Position numbers and translations under genes: made by a program. A stretch of DNA of 64,000 nucleotides from Trichoplusia ni (lineage: Eukaryota > Arthropoda > Insecta > Lepidoptera > Noctuidae), in NCBI RefSeq assembly GCF_003590095.1, contig NC_039500.1:1550001-1614000 (forward strand), given 5' to 3'. The notes beneath the pieces are model-generated. The model did not search any database. It saw nothing but the letters and a program-made list of their open reading frames with translations, and had not been told where the DNA came from. Below, one piece after another: positions 37,501 through 49,147 of the stretch. The first letter of the stretch is position 1; each line of letters opens with the position of its first letter.

Positions 37501-40500
37501 ATAGATCCATTTAAGTCAGTCAAAGGCATTCTCCAAATCTTTACATAATCCTTCTACCTCGAGCCATCTACTTCTATATAAAATATATGTTACCTTCTAG
37601 CGCTCCTAACTATACCATCAGAAAAGCCGCCATTCCGTCAATACGGTAGCATACTACCCACACATTTGAAGACCACTATATACCCCTCTGGTAAGGGAGT
37701 CATCATCAAGGAACGGCTCACCAAGAAGGACATGTTCACTTTGGCGCTCAAAGTGGATCCGGATTCAGAGACGCCTAACTTGAAGGTAATATTAGAATCT
37801 ACATTTTAGACGTCGTATAATGCGAAACTTTAATAATTCACAGAAGTGCAAGTTATTTCTGGAAAACAAACCTTAAGTTATAATCGGTTTTATATTAGTC
37901 TAACCAGAACGTCATCATTCCCATTAAATAGGACTAATACATAAAAACAAATGTTGTGGACACTAGTATTATCTCATGCGAGGAAAAGGAAAAAAGCTCC
38001 ATTTTACTATTCCCGATTTTTATCAAAAGTATTTCTTGTTTGTTTTCTAATTAACCAGAGCTCACTTCCTCTAATTTTCTCGGTATGGCTTAGCTGTAAA
38101 AACTTAACAGATAGATAAACTACTTTCAAATTTATAACATTCTTCTTCTTCACTCCTATTAACTCAAACCTACTTATCCACAGACTATATGCATAGCACT
38201 AGGCATAGAACAAGCGACACTCCGCCACAGAGGCGACAAAGGTATCGCGTGGCTCACACAACTCATGGACGTGATAGACGTAATAGATTACCCCGTGCCA
38301 GGGTATACCCCGTCCACAGTACTCTCCGAATTACATGTGCATGTGTTGGACTGCGCTGTTGATTATAGGTAAGATTTAGTGGAATATTATTGTGATTCAA
38401 GTTTCATAATATATTTTTTTTGTCGCTTCTGATTTTTCGCGTGATATAGTGTTAATGAATTCGGATGGAAATGTTGTTCGGATGTCTACAGTCTTAGTAA
38501 TGTTTAGTTTCTATTATATTACTTTAATGCCGTTTTCGAAAAGTTTTATACACTTTTAAAAGAACATTAATTTCCAAAACAATTTCTAATTTCAAAAAGG
38601 TTGTTTTAAACAAAGCTACCATACACAAATTATTATAATTTTCTACCTAATCGTACAATCAATACTGCATATACTTCATCTTCATTTCTTCTAGACCGCT
38701 CTACCTCCCAATACGAACAGTGGTAACGTTAGGCAACTTCAGCGTATCGAGTAACCTGATAGCCGCGACCAACACATCCTGCCTTCGATTCCTAGCACAG
38801 GAATGTACGTTATTCCTAATGCATCTGAACGGTACGAAGCCTAATGTCGCCGTACCTCAAGACGATGATAAGTTCCCCGATGTGGTGAAGGACTATGTGT
38901 GTGTGGTCGATGTTGGCTTGTTTGAGCTGTCGCTCAGGATGGAGGATAAGGCTAACTGTGTAAGTATCTTTTTTTATTATTAGAAAACGTTCATCCTTGT
39001 GGGGAGGTTTCACAAACATTCAATTTACAAGCACAAAGACACCCAGACTCAGGCAATCATTCGTGGGTCAGAAAAATGCTTATCCTACGCGAGGGTCGAA
39101 CCCGCGACTCGACACACCACTTGGCTATCCGGGCAGTCAGATTTGTTGTATCATTTTGTCGTTTGAAGCTAATTAGAAATCAATATAACACAAAAACATT
39201 GACAAAAACATATATCTATTTACAAATATTCCATCAGATTTCAATTCAAAATCTCTTCTTAAAATCAAACTATTCAACGAACCCCACAATTTCCGCCTGG
39301 AATCCACAACTCTCATTCTCAACTCTTCTAAATAATACCGCTACCTTACAGTCAAACGAACAGCCTCAAGTGGATCTAAGTGCGTCTAACAATATGGTAA
39401 CTCTGTACACTTGCTGGGACTCGGCGAGTGCGCTGTGTCGGTTACTGACGTATGCGGCGTCTGATGGCGATTCGCAAACGCCGTTCGATCCCTCCTCGAG
39501 ACATACCAGTATATGTTCTGATCAACCGTTGGAGCCTTTAGTGGGTAAGTGTCGAGAACGATGTTTTTTTAGTATAGAGTGTTTACTTCACTGGATTGAG
39601 AAAAAAACTTTTTTAAATTGCCAGAAAATAATTCAGTAATAATTTCTGGTCATTTATTAAAGTTATTTTCATTTGTTCTCATTGGCAGCTCTGTTTGTAG
39701 GTCTGGCTTAAAAGGCTTCCCAAGCCCAATATGAGTCTTTGTTTTATGTTACCAGAACTTTCTTTACCTACCAAATCTATTACTTAGAATTGTATTTATT
39801 GAAATGTTGATATTCACAGGACTAGAAGATAGACCAATAGAAGAAATTAGAGAATTATCACCTAGTGAAATTCAACAAGTCAATGACCTTATGGCGGAAG
39901 CTATGAAAGAGAGTCCCAATACAACACGTAAGTATCTATTACGATTCACATAATAACTAATATACGTCATGCACAATTAATTCAGATAGATATAACCAAA
40001 TAATCTTTGCAATGTAATACCAACTCTATCACTTTACAATAAAGTCTAAAACCGTCCACCTGACAACTCAATTCCAAAATACACCAACAATTCTACTTGC
40101 AACCATTCCAAACTAAATTCTTCTTCACACCACGTAAGTATCTATTACAATTCACATAATAACTCATAATTCAGATAGATATGACCAAATAATCTTTGCA
40201 ATGTAATATCAACTTTATCGCATTACAATAAAGTCTAAAACCGTCCACCTGGCAACGCAAATATAATGCTACTTACAACCATTTCAAAGCAAATTCTTCT
40301 TTAGTAGAAGACGACGAACTCCATAGCTCAACAGAAAAAGAAGGCGTGGAGATATTCTTCTTCCCCGACGAGTCCAACATGAAGGTTCGGTTACCATCAG
40401 AGCCTTTGGAAGAGGAACCGCAGTCGATAGAATCTGAGGATCTACCGCCGACTATGTTTGAGGAGGCGCAGGAAGCCAAGCCCACTAATGTGCAGGTGGC

Positions 40501-43500
40501 GAAGGAGTTGGGAGATCCCACGTCCACTCCCAAGGCAACACCAAGGAAACCTAAGCGGAAATCGGTGAGAGTTATATTTTGTTTTTTTTAGAGCTTTAAG
40601 TGGTCTGTTAATTAGTGTTCTTTTTTTCGTATAGTAATGTTCTCGAAATGAAAGTTAGTAATATTTTTTTTTGTGAAGGTAGTAGAAATAGACGTAAAAT
40701 TTAAAAATTGTACGTCTTTTTAGAAACAGTTCTTTATTGAACCTCTATATAAAAATATAACTAAATGCTACTCTTGTTTTCTGTTTTTTTTTTATACATT
40801 TTGTATCTGTAATGGCTTTAATACAACGACTAAAAATACCCCGGTTCCCTTACCTTTGCTGAGCCTCAAAATCACTAACATGAACAGTTCACAACTAACT
40901 TTACCTTAACTAAGCAGAGCAGCAATCATTTTAATTATTTTCTTTTATTTAAAATCTTTTCATATTTCATTTTCCTCCAGCACAAATCAAGTAGCGACGG
41001 CGGCAATACGGACGACGAGTACTGCTTCGTGGAGACACAAGCCTCAACACAGGACAATGATCTGGACGAGCCAGTCGTCAACTGGATAGGACCCGGCCCG
41101 GTGTACATGTTTGACAATCACTTCACCGTGCCAGCGGCCAGGACTGACGTGTTGAAGGCTCCTAAGAGTTTCCCGCTGCCGATGTTGAGGTAAGCTGGCT
41201 TATAGTTAATAGATACCTGGATAACCTGAGCAAAGATGTGAGTTTATGTCTGAAAATAGGTATTGGCACGAAAAAAATTACGATAATAAAAGCCTCAATT
41301 TATCAAAAACTAACGACTGTCTACCGGGCCATAAGACTAAGAACCGTTTGATTGGTAGACACACAAAATACTAGTCATTGATTGACTAGTATTTACTAGA
41401 TTACTAATCAATCAATGACTAGTATTTTGTGTGTCTTAAAGAAATCCTAAAAAACAGGAAAAATTTAGAAATCCCTTGAAGCATATTCGAGTTAATTTCT
41501 ACTTTTACCCGCTGCAAGTCAGCACCAATGTTTTCATAAATAATTATTTTCTAAGTTATACGTCAGGCTGGCCATACAGCACCACTCTTTTTATTACCAA
41601 CATTCAGAGTTTTCATTGACCTAAAAACCAACATTGACAAACCTATAACATAATTGAAATGAAATTTCTTTTCTTTTAAGTCTCCCTTAACATACATTTG
41701 CCTATATAGGTATACCCTCTGCGAGATGAGTGTCACGTGGAACATGTACGGCGGGAGCGACTTCAAGCCGGCGGACGGCGCGCCCGCCAAGAAGACCGTC
41801 ACTATTGATACAGAGAGGAAGCAGGGCTCGCCTACTACTGTCAAGTATGTGTATAAAGGTGGAATGAAAGAGAACTTAGAGGGTTGGGGATTAAGAACTA
41901 ATTTTGAATGATGAATGAGTAAAGGGTGGGCGAAACTGGGTACTGTCCGATGCAATCTGACCTTTAAAAAGTGCTACTTAGTAGCCTAATTTGAATAAAT
42001 GACTTTTGACTATGATTTTGAATGATCTCTTAATTTTGGTTGACCTTTAATTTATTAAAAAGTTATAATTGAACAGATCTTAGTACAAAGTCCGCAGAAA
42101 AGTGCAACCCGTTCTGAAAACTGACTTATCGAAATGTCCTCTGGCTGTTTTATGATGCTGCTAAACAGATTTTATACTGAATGCAATAGAATGTTAATTT
42201 ATTTAAAATAATATTGTTACAAGAGACGTCACATAAAATAAGGTCCATAATATGCTGCTGTTTCCATTCTTTCTTTTAGTGTAGTACTGCTTGTCCAAAA
42301 AAACACGAAGGCACAGAAAACATACCTACCTCTAAACAAAAGATCATTATTACCAGCCTGGAATGTCTCAGCGCTGGGCAAACTCCTTCCCACTCCATCC
42401 ACGTATGTCTAAGAATAAAATAAGATTGACTGTCCACTCTAGACGCAGTAAAGACTACGAGCCATACGAGAGTGGTCGCGCGGTGGCCGCAGCCTACCGT
42501 TCGGGCGGCGTGCGCTGGTCCACTGGGACAGAACGTGTGCGAGCCGCCCGCCCCACACAGCGGCGAGAGCTGCGGGCGAGGGGCGGCCCGCACAGGGACC
42601 ATCATACACGCGTCAAGCTGTGCCTGTCTAAGGTGAGGAATAGGGAAGGACAAAAGATTAAATAATTTTGTTAGTACAGTGTTAGTGCGCCATCTACCGA
42701 CAAGTATTCGTCGTAGTACATCTGCAAAGCAACGCAGACAGTGTCTTACTCGGGAAATGTGACTGTTTTCAACCGACTTTAAAAGGAAGCTTTCAATTCT
42801 TGTGTGTTTTTAATGTTTGCTACCTCAAAATTTAGACTGGATAAACTGATTTTGTTGATGCTTTTTTTCATTTACCGTGAAATAGCTGTCCCATACAAAA
42901 ATCATCAAGTTTGTCTCAGCAGTTTTTGTTTAAAGTTGGTTGTTCGTTTTGTGAGATTTGCTTAAAAAACTGTATTTTTTTGATTGACAAACACACGAAA
43001 ACTTATTTGTTCTAAACAATGTTTTAGCAGATCGAGCCTAGATTCAGGTTTTTAGTTTTCTAAGAACAATGCTTCCTCTTTATAAAACTCTAATCCCGTA
43101 CTATCTTCACCAGGTAAAGTTCCAATACGAGATCTACCCTTCGGGCGGTATCCACGCCTCCCGACAGACGCTCGCCATCAGCAAGATCGAGGTCATTGAC
43201 CAGCTGGTGAACAGCGATATCAACAAGCTGCTGAGCCAATACAAGCTAAAGGACGAACCGGAGAGGAAGAATGCTCATATGGTATGTATTACGTAAATTA
43301 TAGCTCTTTAAATGCCGGGAGTTTAAAAAGTTAAACAAGGTACCGAAAAAGTACTCTAGTGTATTTGTACTGGCAGTGTAAAGTTATGTTTTAAATTGAA
43401 AACAGCGACTTATTGTTTTACGTGGGTTTGCACCTGCTCCCCAGTTTTGTTTTTTCAGTTTATTTAACAAAAGTTTTTAATTTTTGTCGAAGCCAGCCTC

Positions 43501-46500
43501 GGAGGAGGTGGCGGTAAATTATGAATATTAATTAAACACGTACCACTAAGGTCGGTTCAAAGTCGCTCGGGACCGGAAATTGTGGATGGAGAGGCCTTTA
43601 CGCAGCAATATATCGAAGACTAGAAAAAAAAAACATACTTCATTTTTAAATTCAAATTTCATGTATATTTATCTCTATCTTCCTCCCGATGCAGTTGATA
43701 GTAAAAGCAGTCCACCTCCGGCCCGACCCCGCGCTCTCGGCCCAAGAGTGCTGCCTCAAGGTGTCTCTCTTACCGCTGTGGTTCAACCTGGACCAGGACA
43801 CGCTCGCTTTTCTCGTCGGATACCTCTCCAAGCTTGGCACTGATGAGTCTACAGGTATGTTCGCGTAAAAACTGTTTAAAAAAAACGTTCAGAAAGTAAA
43901 TAATTTAGTCCTAGTGTCGCGTGGGGTTTACAAACATACAACTCACATGCACAAAGTGTTATAGTTAAAATCTCCCTGTACCATCATTTCATTCATATTT
44001 ATTCTAGTTCAAATGTAAAAATAAAGGCCAACTTAACAAATTTCCTCTCGTAACAGATGACGATACGAAAAGTGTAGGCGGTCTATCCACTGAGTCCAGT
44101 GGATCTCGTCAGACGACGCCGACGCACCGGCCGCCCGTCATGAGCATCGCCAGCCACCTGCGCGACCCGCCGCCCACGCCCACCTCGCTGGGCGACGCTG
44201 ACTCCCTATCTCTCAATGACACAGGTAAACATATAAAAACGATAGTTTCCATGTCCATGTTTCTATAATTATTCCAATTGATAAGGACTAAAACCCTATG
44301 ACACTTAAAGACGACATTTCAATCAATGTCGTTCTTAAAATACAGCCTTTTAGCTTTCAACCCGACTACGGCAATGTCGCACAAGAGGGTATTATATTGG
44401 TAGGCTATTTGTGTGACGTAAATTCTTCTATACCGCCTTAAATACTCAACTAAACTTAATTGCACTGTTTCTCTATACCGCCTTAATTACCGACTAATTT
44501 TACTCGCACTTTTTTTCTATTCATTCTAAGCAAGACCTTCCAGTAAAGTTAGGTAATTTAATTGCTTACCATATAATTATCTGTTCCAAACTATGTATTT
44601 AGTGATCCGCAACGAAGAGCCGTTAATGGAGACTTACGAAGCCGAGCGGCTGGTCTCCGAGAACCTCATCCAGCTTGAGGAGGACTTCCAGAAGCTCGGC
44701 ATCCAGGAGAAGCCGGTCGCCAAGCTGCCCGTCGATATGGAACCTGTTGATGACTCACCGATATACTTCAGGTATTGCTAATGTTCTTTTTGAGTAATGG
44801 TTACAACCTCCTTTTGTAATTCCTTATTTCGCGTCACCTCATACTGGCCTTCGCGGTATGCGTATAAGTTAACTTACCTTCTTTTAGGCTGACTTTGAAA
44901 GTGTTTCTTGCTGGTTCATACTGGCAGGCTTCTCGACCCAGATATTCCCCTTTCAGCGTAGGGACTTTTTGATGACAAAGCAAGCCCAGATGCTTTTAGG
45001 GTCCAGAATAATTGTATTTGTGTTGTATAATAAAGAGCAGCACTGTGTTTCATTTTACGAAAGCATTCCGTGAACTAGTGGAATGAACGAATGAAAGATA
45101 ATTACAGTAAAATGTCGAGTTTTTTCGGTTTTTATGTTACGTATGGTTCAACCACACTTTTAGTGTGTGATTTGTCTCTTAATTACTCTGTAAGTTCCTA
45201 AAGAAGAAACTGTTGTGAATCCTTCAGACGCGTAGTCTTCTCGCCGGAAGTTCCGATCAGATTGGACTACGTAGGAAAGCGAGTGGACTTGTCGGCCGGG
45301 CCAGTAGCGGGACTACTGATGGGCCTGGGGCAGCTAAACTGTTCCGAACTCACACTCAAGAGGCTGGATTACAAGTAAGTAGTATCTTACATGAAATAAT
45401 GCAAAATTAAAGGAAAGTAAGACTATAATTAAGTCGATACCTAAGTCACCATTCAGTTCGATACCTAATGTCCACCGATTCTTTACGAAGTCATATAAGA
45501 AAAAAACCATAAACATACACCTGAGTCCTGAAACAGGTGTTGCAAATTTCTTAATAAATTGGATCATGTAAATTGATTCTTAGAAAGTTTACTTAAAATA
45601 AAATGTTTACTCTACCTCTGATTCAATATTTATTAGGTCACTTCTTGAGCTGGACTGGCAACCAATAGTGTTTGTGTGTTAACTTTGAAACACTTTAATA
45701 CAAATTTGTATTTTTAATAATACCAGACTAGGACTATTGGGTCTTGAGAAGCTAGTACAATGGGCGCTGCACGAATGGCTGTCAGACATCAAGCGTCACC
45801 AACTTCCTGGCCTGCTCAGCGGAATAGGACCTATGCATTCATTATTGCAACTCAGTAAGTGGAAACCAATTATATTTACTAATTGTTTTTTCTAATTATA
45901 TTACTACTTCTTGTTACTCTGAAACACCTCTTGTTAGAGGTTGCCCCTGGTGATAATTCTGTCGTTACTTTTTTGTGTAAGAAGTATTAAATAAATAAGT
46001 GCAACTGGATTTTTGTAGACTTAAGTCGATTTATTTTCAAGAAATAAGCGTTTCTATTACAAATTAATGAATTAAGAATATCAAATAATAATTGTTTAAA
46101 TTTGTAATCTGCAATAACTGCAGCGTTTTTCTCTACTCTTTCCCGTTACAAATTGTACATACACACTTTACAGTCGTGTTAATCTTAGTCCCCAATTAAA
46201 TTGTCCTCTTGTCACCCAGTAACGGGTATCAGGGACCTGGTGTGGCTGCCAGTGGAACAGTGGCGCCGCGACGGCCGGCTGGTACACGGCCTGAGACGCG
46301 GCGCCGCGTCCTTCACAGCTAGGACTGCAGTCGCCGCGCTAGACATCACCACAAGACTTCTACAGCTTATTCAGGTAATACTTGTTGAAATGACCTAGTA
46401 GTTAGTTAAATAGTAACAGGGAACAGGAAAATTCGATGAATTTCGCAAGGAGTCCAAACTGATCCAATTCAGTGCAATGGGACACAGCATGGTGTTGGTC

Positions 46501-48038
46501 TCTCTTTCTGCTTTTTTTTCATAGGAAAATATTAGGTTTTTTACACATTTTTTAATACAATTAATGTTTGGATAACATAAATCTGTGACAGAGTACGATA
46601 TCCTTCAACTCTTGATTCGACTCACCAGCCGTTTTACCAAAGCAATGTATTTCATCGAGTGTTTGAATCTTCCTATTCCCAAACAATAAGTAACTTCCTG
46701 CAGACGATACCTCGAGACATTGACTTGATAACGCCATCGGATTGCTTCAGTACAGTTACTGTATGTACCTATAGAATTAATACATATAATTATACTTTTT
46801 TTTATAATACAGGCGACAGCAGAAACAGCGTTCGACATGTTAACCCCCGGGCCCACACTACAGCTGCAAGATGCGTACGCGCGGCGCGAGCGGCGGCGCA
46901 GGCGCAGGCATGACCCCGCGAGACAACCCGCGGATATTAGGGACGGGGTTGCGAGCGCTTATCAGACTATGAAGGAGGTTAGTGTTGCTAGATAATTAAA
47001 TGTAATAAATTTGATTATTTTAATTGACTTGTTATCTATTTACGTGTGAAGATATATGCATATGACAATTTGTTTTCAGAGTATAATTATTGCTTAAAAC
47101 GTATTAATTAACTTAAACATACATGTTTAAATATTTTTAATCGACTACAAAAATGGAGGTTCTCAGTTTGACTTGCTTGTGTGTATGTACGTTTGTCCGC
47201 GATTATCTCGCGTTTGGCTGAAGCAATTTGGATGTGGTTTTCAGAAAAGTATTTAAAATTTTATTATATTCTAGGAGAAAGTTTCAATGTTTTAAACGAC
47301 TTAAAAAAGGAGGTTCTGAGTTTGACCAGTTTGTCTTGTACTCGTAATTACAACACTAAGTAGCTACTTATACCGGTGTACAGGGCTTCGCGGACCAAGC
47401 AGCCACGATGGCGCAGGCGGCCCGCTGGTCGCACGGCGTGGGCGTGCTGCGGCACCTGCCGGGCGCGGCGGTGGCGCCGCTGGCGCTGGCGGCGGCGGGC
47501 GCGGCCGACGTGCTGGGCGGCGTGCGCGCCTCGCTCGCGCCGCCGCACGCCGGCAAGTGGCGCGCACGCGACCGCCAGGGGACCGCCCACGGTAACTAAA
47601 CTTAAACTCGTAGCTAGCGCTCGTAGTTAACAGATTTTTTCGACTAGTTGCTGTAAGTAACGAAGAAGTAGAAGTAGCTTGGAACATTTTTGTATTGGTC
47701 AAGATTTAAACACTCGTAGCTAACTAGCTCGTAGCAAGTACTCGTAACAAACGCTCGTAGCTAGCACTCGTAGCTAACAGATTTACCCAGGTGGTTGCTG
47801 AAAGTAGCGGAAACTTGGAACGTTTTTTTATTGGCCAGGACTTAAACACTCGTAGCTTAGTAGCTCATAGCTAAAACTCGTAGCAAGCACTCAAAGCTAA
47901 CGCTCGTAGCGAGCATTAGTAGCTAACAGACCCGGCTGGATGCTAAAATTAAATCGCAATATCTATACTTTAGTATATAAACATTTCGTAACTATGTACT
48001 AAATCTATTTTTCTTTTGTTTCAGAGCCTATAGATTAA
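25513..48038 (+). CDS. Atg2: Autophagy-related protein 2 (lipid transfer)
   Basis: ATG2 bridges ER and phagophore and moves lipid into it. Exons: 25513-25680, 26415-26583, 27434-27574, 28198-28300, 29196-29780, 30004-30158, 30442-30600, 30898-30983, 31233-31405, 31790-31965, 32445-32577, 32914-33084, 33578-33752, 34366-34472, 34739-34950, 35355-35478, 35946-36094, 36459-36637, 37084-37234, 37601-37785, 38184-38368, 38695-38959, 39352-39544, 39820-39927, 40305-40564, 40981-41189, 41710-41844, 42443-42632, 43114-43281, 43695-43854, 44057-44224, 44603-44771, 45228-45374, 45727-45854, 46220-46374, 46813-46977, 47384-47591, 48025-48038. This gives 2175 residues; reading through the last donor gives 2173 (stop at 47599). 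Human forms are about 1940-2080. The N-terminal chorein domain starts RYLLQRYLGNFLEEKLTLDQ. Near the C-terminus is LIVKAVHLRPDPALSAQECC. An acidic FFFPDES and a LIR-like DDEYCFVE (Tyr about 1518) fit ATG2. Every junction keeps frame. Confidence 0.93.
27195..27260 (+). repeat. Short dispersed repeat, inverted copy at 41955-42010
   Basis: 'ttattcaaatcaggcttcta' followed by 'agtagcactttttgaagg' matches, on the opposite strand, 'aaaagtgctacttagtagcc' followed by 'taatttgaataaatg' at 41961-42004. Both are in Atg2 introns. Related pieces occur near 33818 and 29880. Unclassified. Confidence 0.55.
31996..32100 (+). pseudogene. Relic copy of Atg2 exon 10 within the next intron
   Basis: 'gaagtgacgtctctcggcag', then 'ttagacgatgtttgagg' and later 'gtatctctact' follow the same order as exon 10 from about 31830 ('aaagtgacgtcactgggcag', 'tcagacgatgtgcgagg', 'gtgtctctact'). 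The frame is broken by TAG where exon 10 has CAG, and no good acceptor or donor flanks it. This looks like a decayed tandem exon duplication. Confidence 0.7.
32700..32805 (+). repeat. Dispersed repeat ending 'gcagtgggacacagtggg'
   Basis: Contains 'tggttccatgcggcccagaa' and 'ggaggcctttgcccagcag'. I recall this block as frequent in lepidopteran genomes. A diverged relative is at 43550-43625 ('ggagaggcctttacgcagca'). In an Atg2 intron. Confidence 0.55.
33265..33390 (+). mobile_element. 5'-truncated SINE copy in an Atg2 intron
   Basis: 'catttgtgtggtccgcgaat', 'gcttgttctgagtctgggt' and 'caacacaacgattaa' match the SINE body at 12060-12280. Sense orientation to Atg2. Confidence 0.7.
33950..34150 (+). 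repeat. Dispersed repeat 'aaagctgaagagtttgtttg'
   Basis: Nearly the same text as 58390-58668, block by block: 'aaagctgaagagtttgtttg', 'ctaatctcaggaactactgg', 'ttgtgttgaatagaccat', 'gctgcgactaata' and 'gaagtcgcgggcaa'. The family is abundant in noctuids. I cannot say whether it is a non-autonomous Helitron or another class. Confidence 0.85.
36648..36785 (+). repeat. Dispersed lepidopteran repeat copy
   Basis: Starts with a CAT run just after the exon 18 donor, then 'cctcccactgctaggcata' and 'ggcctctcttttctcgtgcc'. Partner of the minus-strand copy at 527-632. Confidence 0.65.
38990..39142 (-). mobile_element. SINE copy with tRNA-like head, antisense in Atg2
   Basis: On the minus strand, the head has a B-box-like 'gcgggttcgaccctcgcg'. 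It is followed by 'cacgaatgattgcctgagtc' and 'tgaatgtttgtgaaacc', the order seen in the other SINE copies. It lies directly after the donor of exon 22. Confidence 0.75.
39921..40304 (+). repeat. Tandemly duplicated intron with duplicated 5' splice site
   Basis: The intron between Atg2 exons 24 and 25 is two direct copies of one unit, offset by about 206 bp. Both start with 'cacgtaagtatctattac' and share 'tagtctaa' flanks such as 'caataaagtctaaaaccgtc' and a final 'aaattcttctt'. The first copy ends 'cttcacacc' without AG. Only the second ends in the functional 'ctttag'. The copy 2 donor (GTAAGT at 40134) is therefore a decoy inside the intron. Confidence 0.85.
41357..41436. repeat. Perfect 29-bp inverted repeat in an Atg2 intron
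   Basis: Arms at 41357-41385 and 41408-41436 are exact reverse complements, with a 22-nt spacer. The arms start AGACACACAAAATACTAG. The intron (after exon 26) would fold into a long hairpin in the pre-mRNA. No coding capacity. Perfect arms suggest a recent origin or upkeep. Confidence 0.9.
43905..43975 (-). mobile_element. Short SINE remnant
   Basis: 'tcgcgtggggtttacaaac' and 'caactcacatgcacaaag' are the complement of the SINE 3' body. Only the 3' part remains, in an Atg2 intron. Confidence 0.5.
47145..47345 (+). repeat. Intronic repeat with 'ggaggttctcagtttgac'
   Basis: The block 'ggaggttctcagtttgac' at about 47155 recurs as 'ggaggttctgagtttgacc' at about 47310. It flanks a stretch with 'cgattatctcgcgtttggct'. 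I recall this as a common moth repeat. Class unknown. Confidence 0.5.
47605..47945 (+). repeat. CTCGTAGC-type short tandem array in the last Atg2 intron
   Basis: More than ten copies of CTCGTAGC or one-base variants occur, with spacers of a few bases. They sit inside a longer duplication of about 150 bp, whose unit starts 'gctaacagattt' and contains 'gcttggaac' or 'cttggaacg', then a T-run, 'attgg' and 'ttaaacactcgtagct'. It begins directly after the GC-rich coding exon 37. Confidence 0.8.
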
Positions 48039-49101
48039 GAAAATTCGCGTCAATTTTGTACGATGATCTCTCTCACACAATATATTCTCGTGTATAATGT
48101 GAGGGCGGATCGCACTAAACTCAAGAACAGCGTGACCATTTTGTAAGCGTTTAACATTTACATTCCTTTAGAAAACCAATATAGAACTCTTACATATCTG
48201 CTCATAACTTAACCATTATTATATATCCAAGTTTGTCATCATGCTCAAGTTTCGTTTGATTCAAAGTTTGATGCGATCCGTTCATGAACCTAGCTCAGAC
48301 ACACGAGGCTTCGTCGACTGCCATTGAAGTTCACATTTTGTTATAAATATGCTATTTTCAACCCTATGTATATAGATTTAAGGTTTGTGGCGTTTGTCAA
48401 TAGAAAGGCGACAAATAATACGTACTTGCCTCTATAGGTATTATAAAATTCAAACATATTTTTATACAAGAAAAAATATTAACGCGCTTTCAAGTGATTG
48501 ATGAAAAATATTTCAAGAACGTAGTGATTCTAAAATGTGATGTATTTCTTTTATAAACCAGAGTTACAAATTACATAATCGAGGTACAAAAATAATCATC
48601 TCGTTTTGATATTAAATTATTTTATATGGCAGGACATTGTTGCAATATAATAGAAGGTTATATGTAACTCATGTTATTAGATATAGTCTTAGTTAATACA
48701 TTGCGTATTTTTTTATTTTATAAATGAGGTTTCGAGTACAGATTTTGTTTTTAATTGTTAACGAAGGTGTGAAACATCAAGCATTTTTTTGGTGGTAACC
48801 CTGTACTTGATACTTGATTCGCGTTAAAGAAATAGGAACGTTATTGTTACGCCTTTGTATCCAACGGTGAGCATGTAGTTGCATTAGGGACTACTCAGAC
48901 TTATTAAGCTCTGTTAAGCTTATGCCCGTAGAAAAACGAATTTAAACGAAAGAGAAAAACTAAAAGGATGCGTACGCGTCTCCATATAAGTTTTTTTTTC
49001 TATGGGCGTAATCTGTATCGAGCTAATCAAGTGTGAGTAGTCCTTTAGTCTCGTAGGTAATATCTCAATTAGAATGCCAAGCATATTGATAGAATTATAC
49101 A

Positions 49102-49147
49102 GTCAGCAACAAAATTGATTCACATGATGATCAATTTTGTTGTTGAC
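49102..49147 (+). other. 18-bp hairpin in the Atg2 3' UTR
   Basis: GTCAGCAACAAAATTGAT (49102-49119) pairs with ATCAATTTTGTTGTTGAC (49130-49147). The single non-Watson-Crick position would be a G-U pair in RNA. The loop is 10 nt. Confidence 0.8.

Noticed and set aside
40134..40139. Real donor of an extra Atg2 exon
   Set aside because: Copy 1 of the duplicated intron lacks an AG acceptor next to it, and exon 24 joins exon 25 in frame directly.
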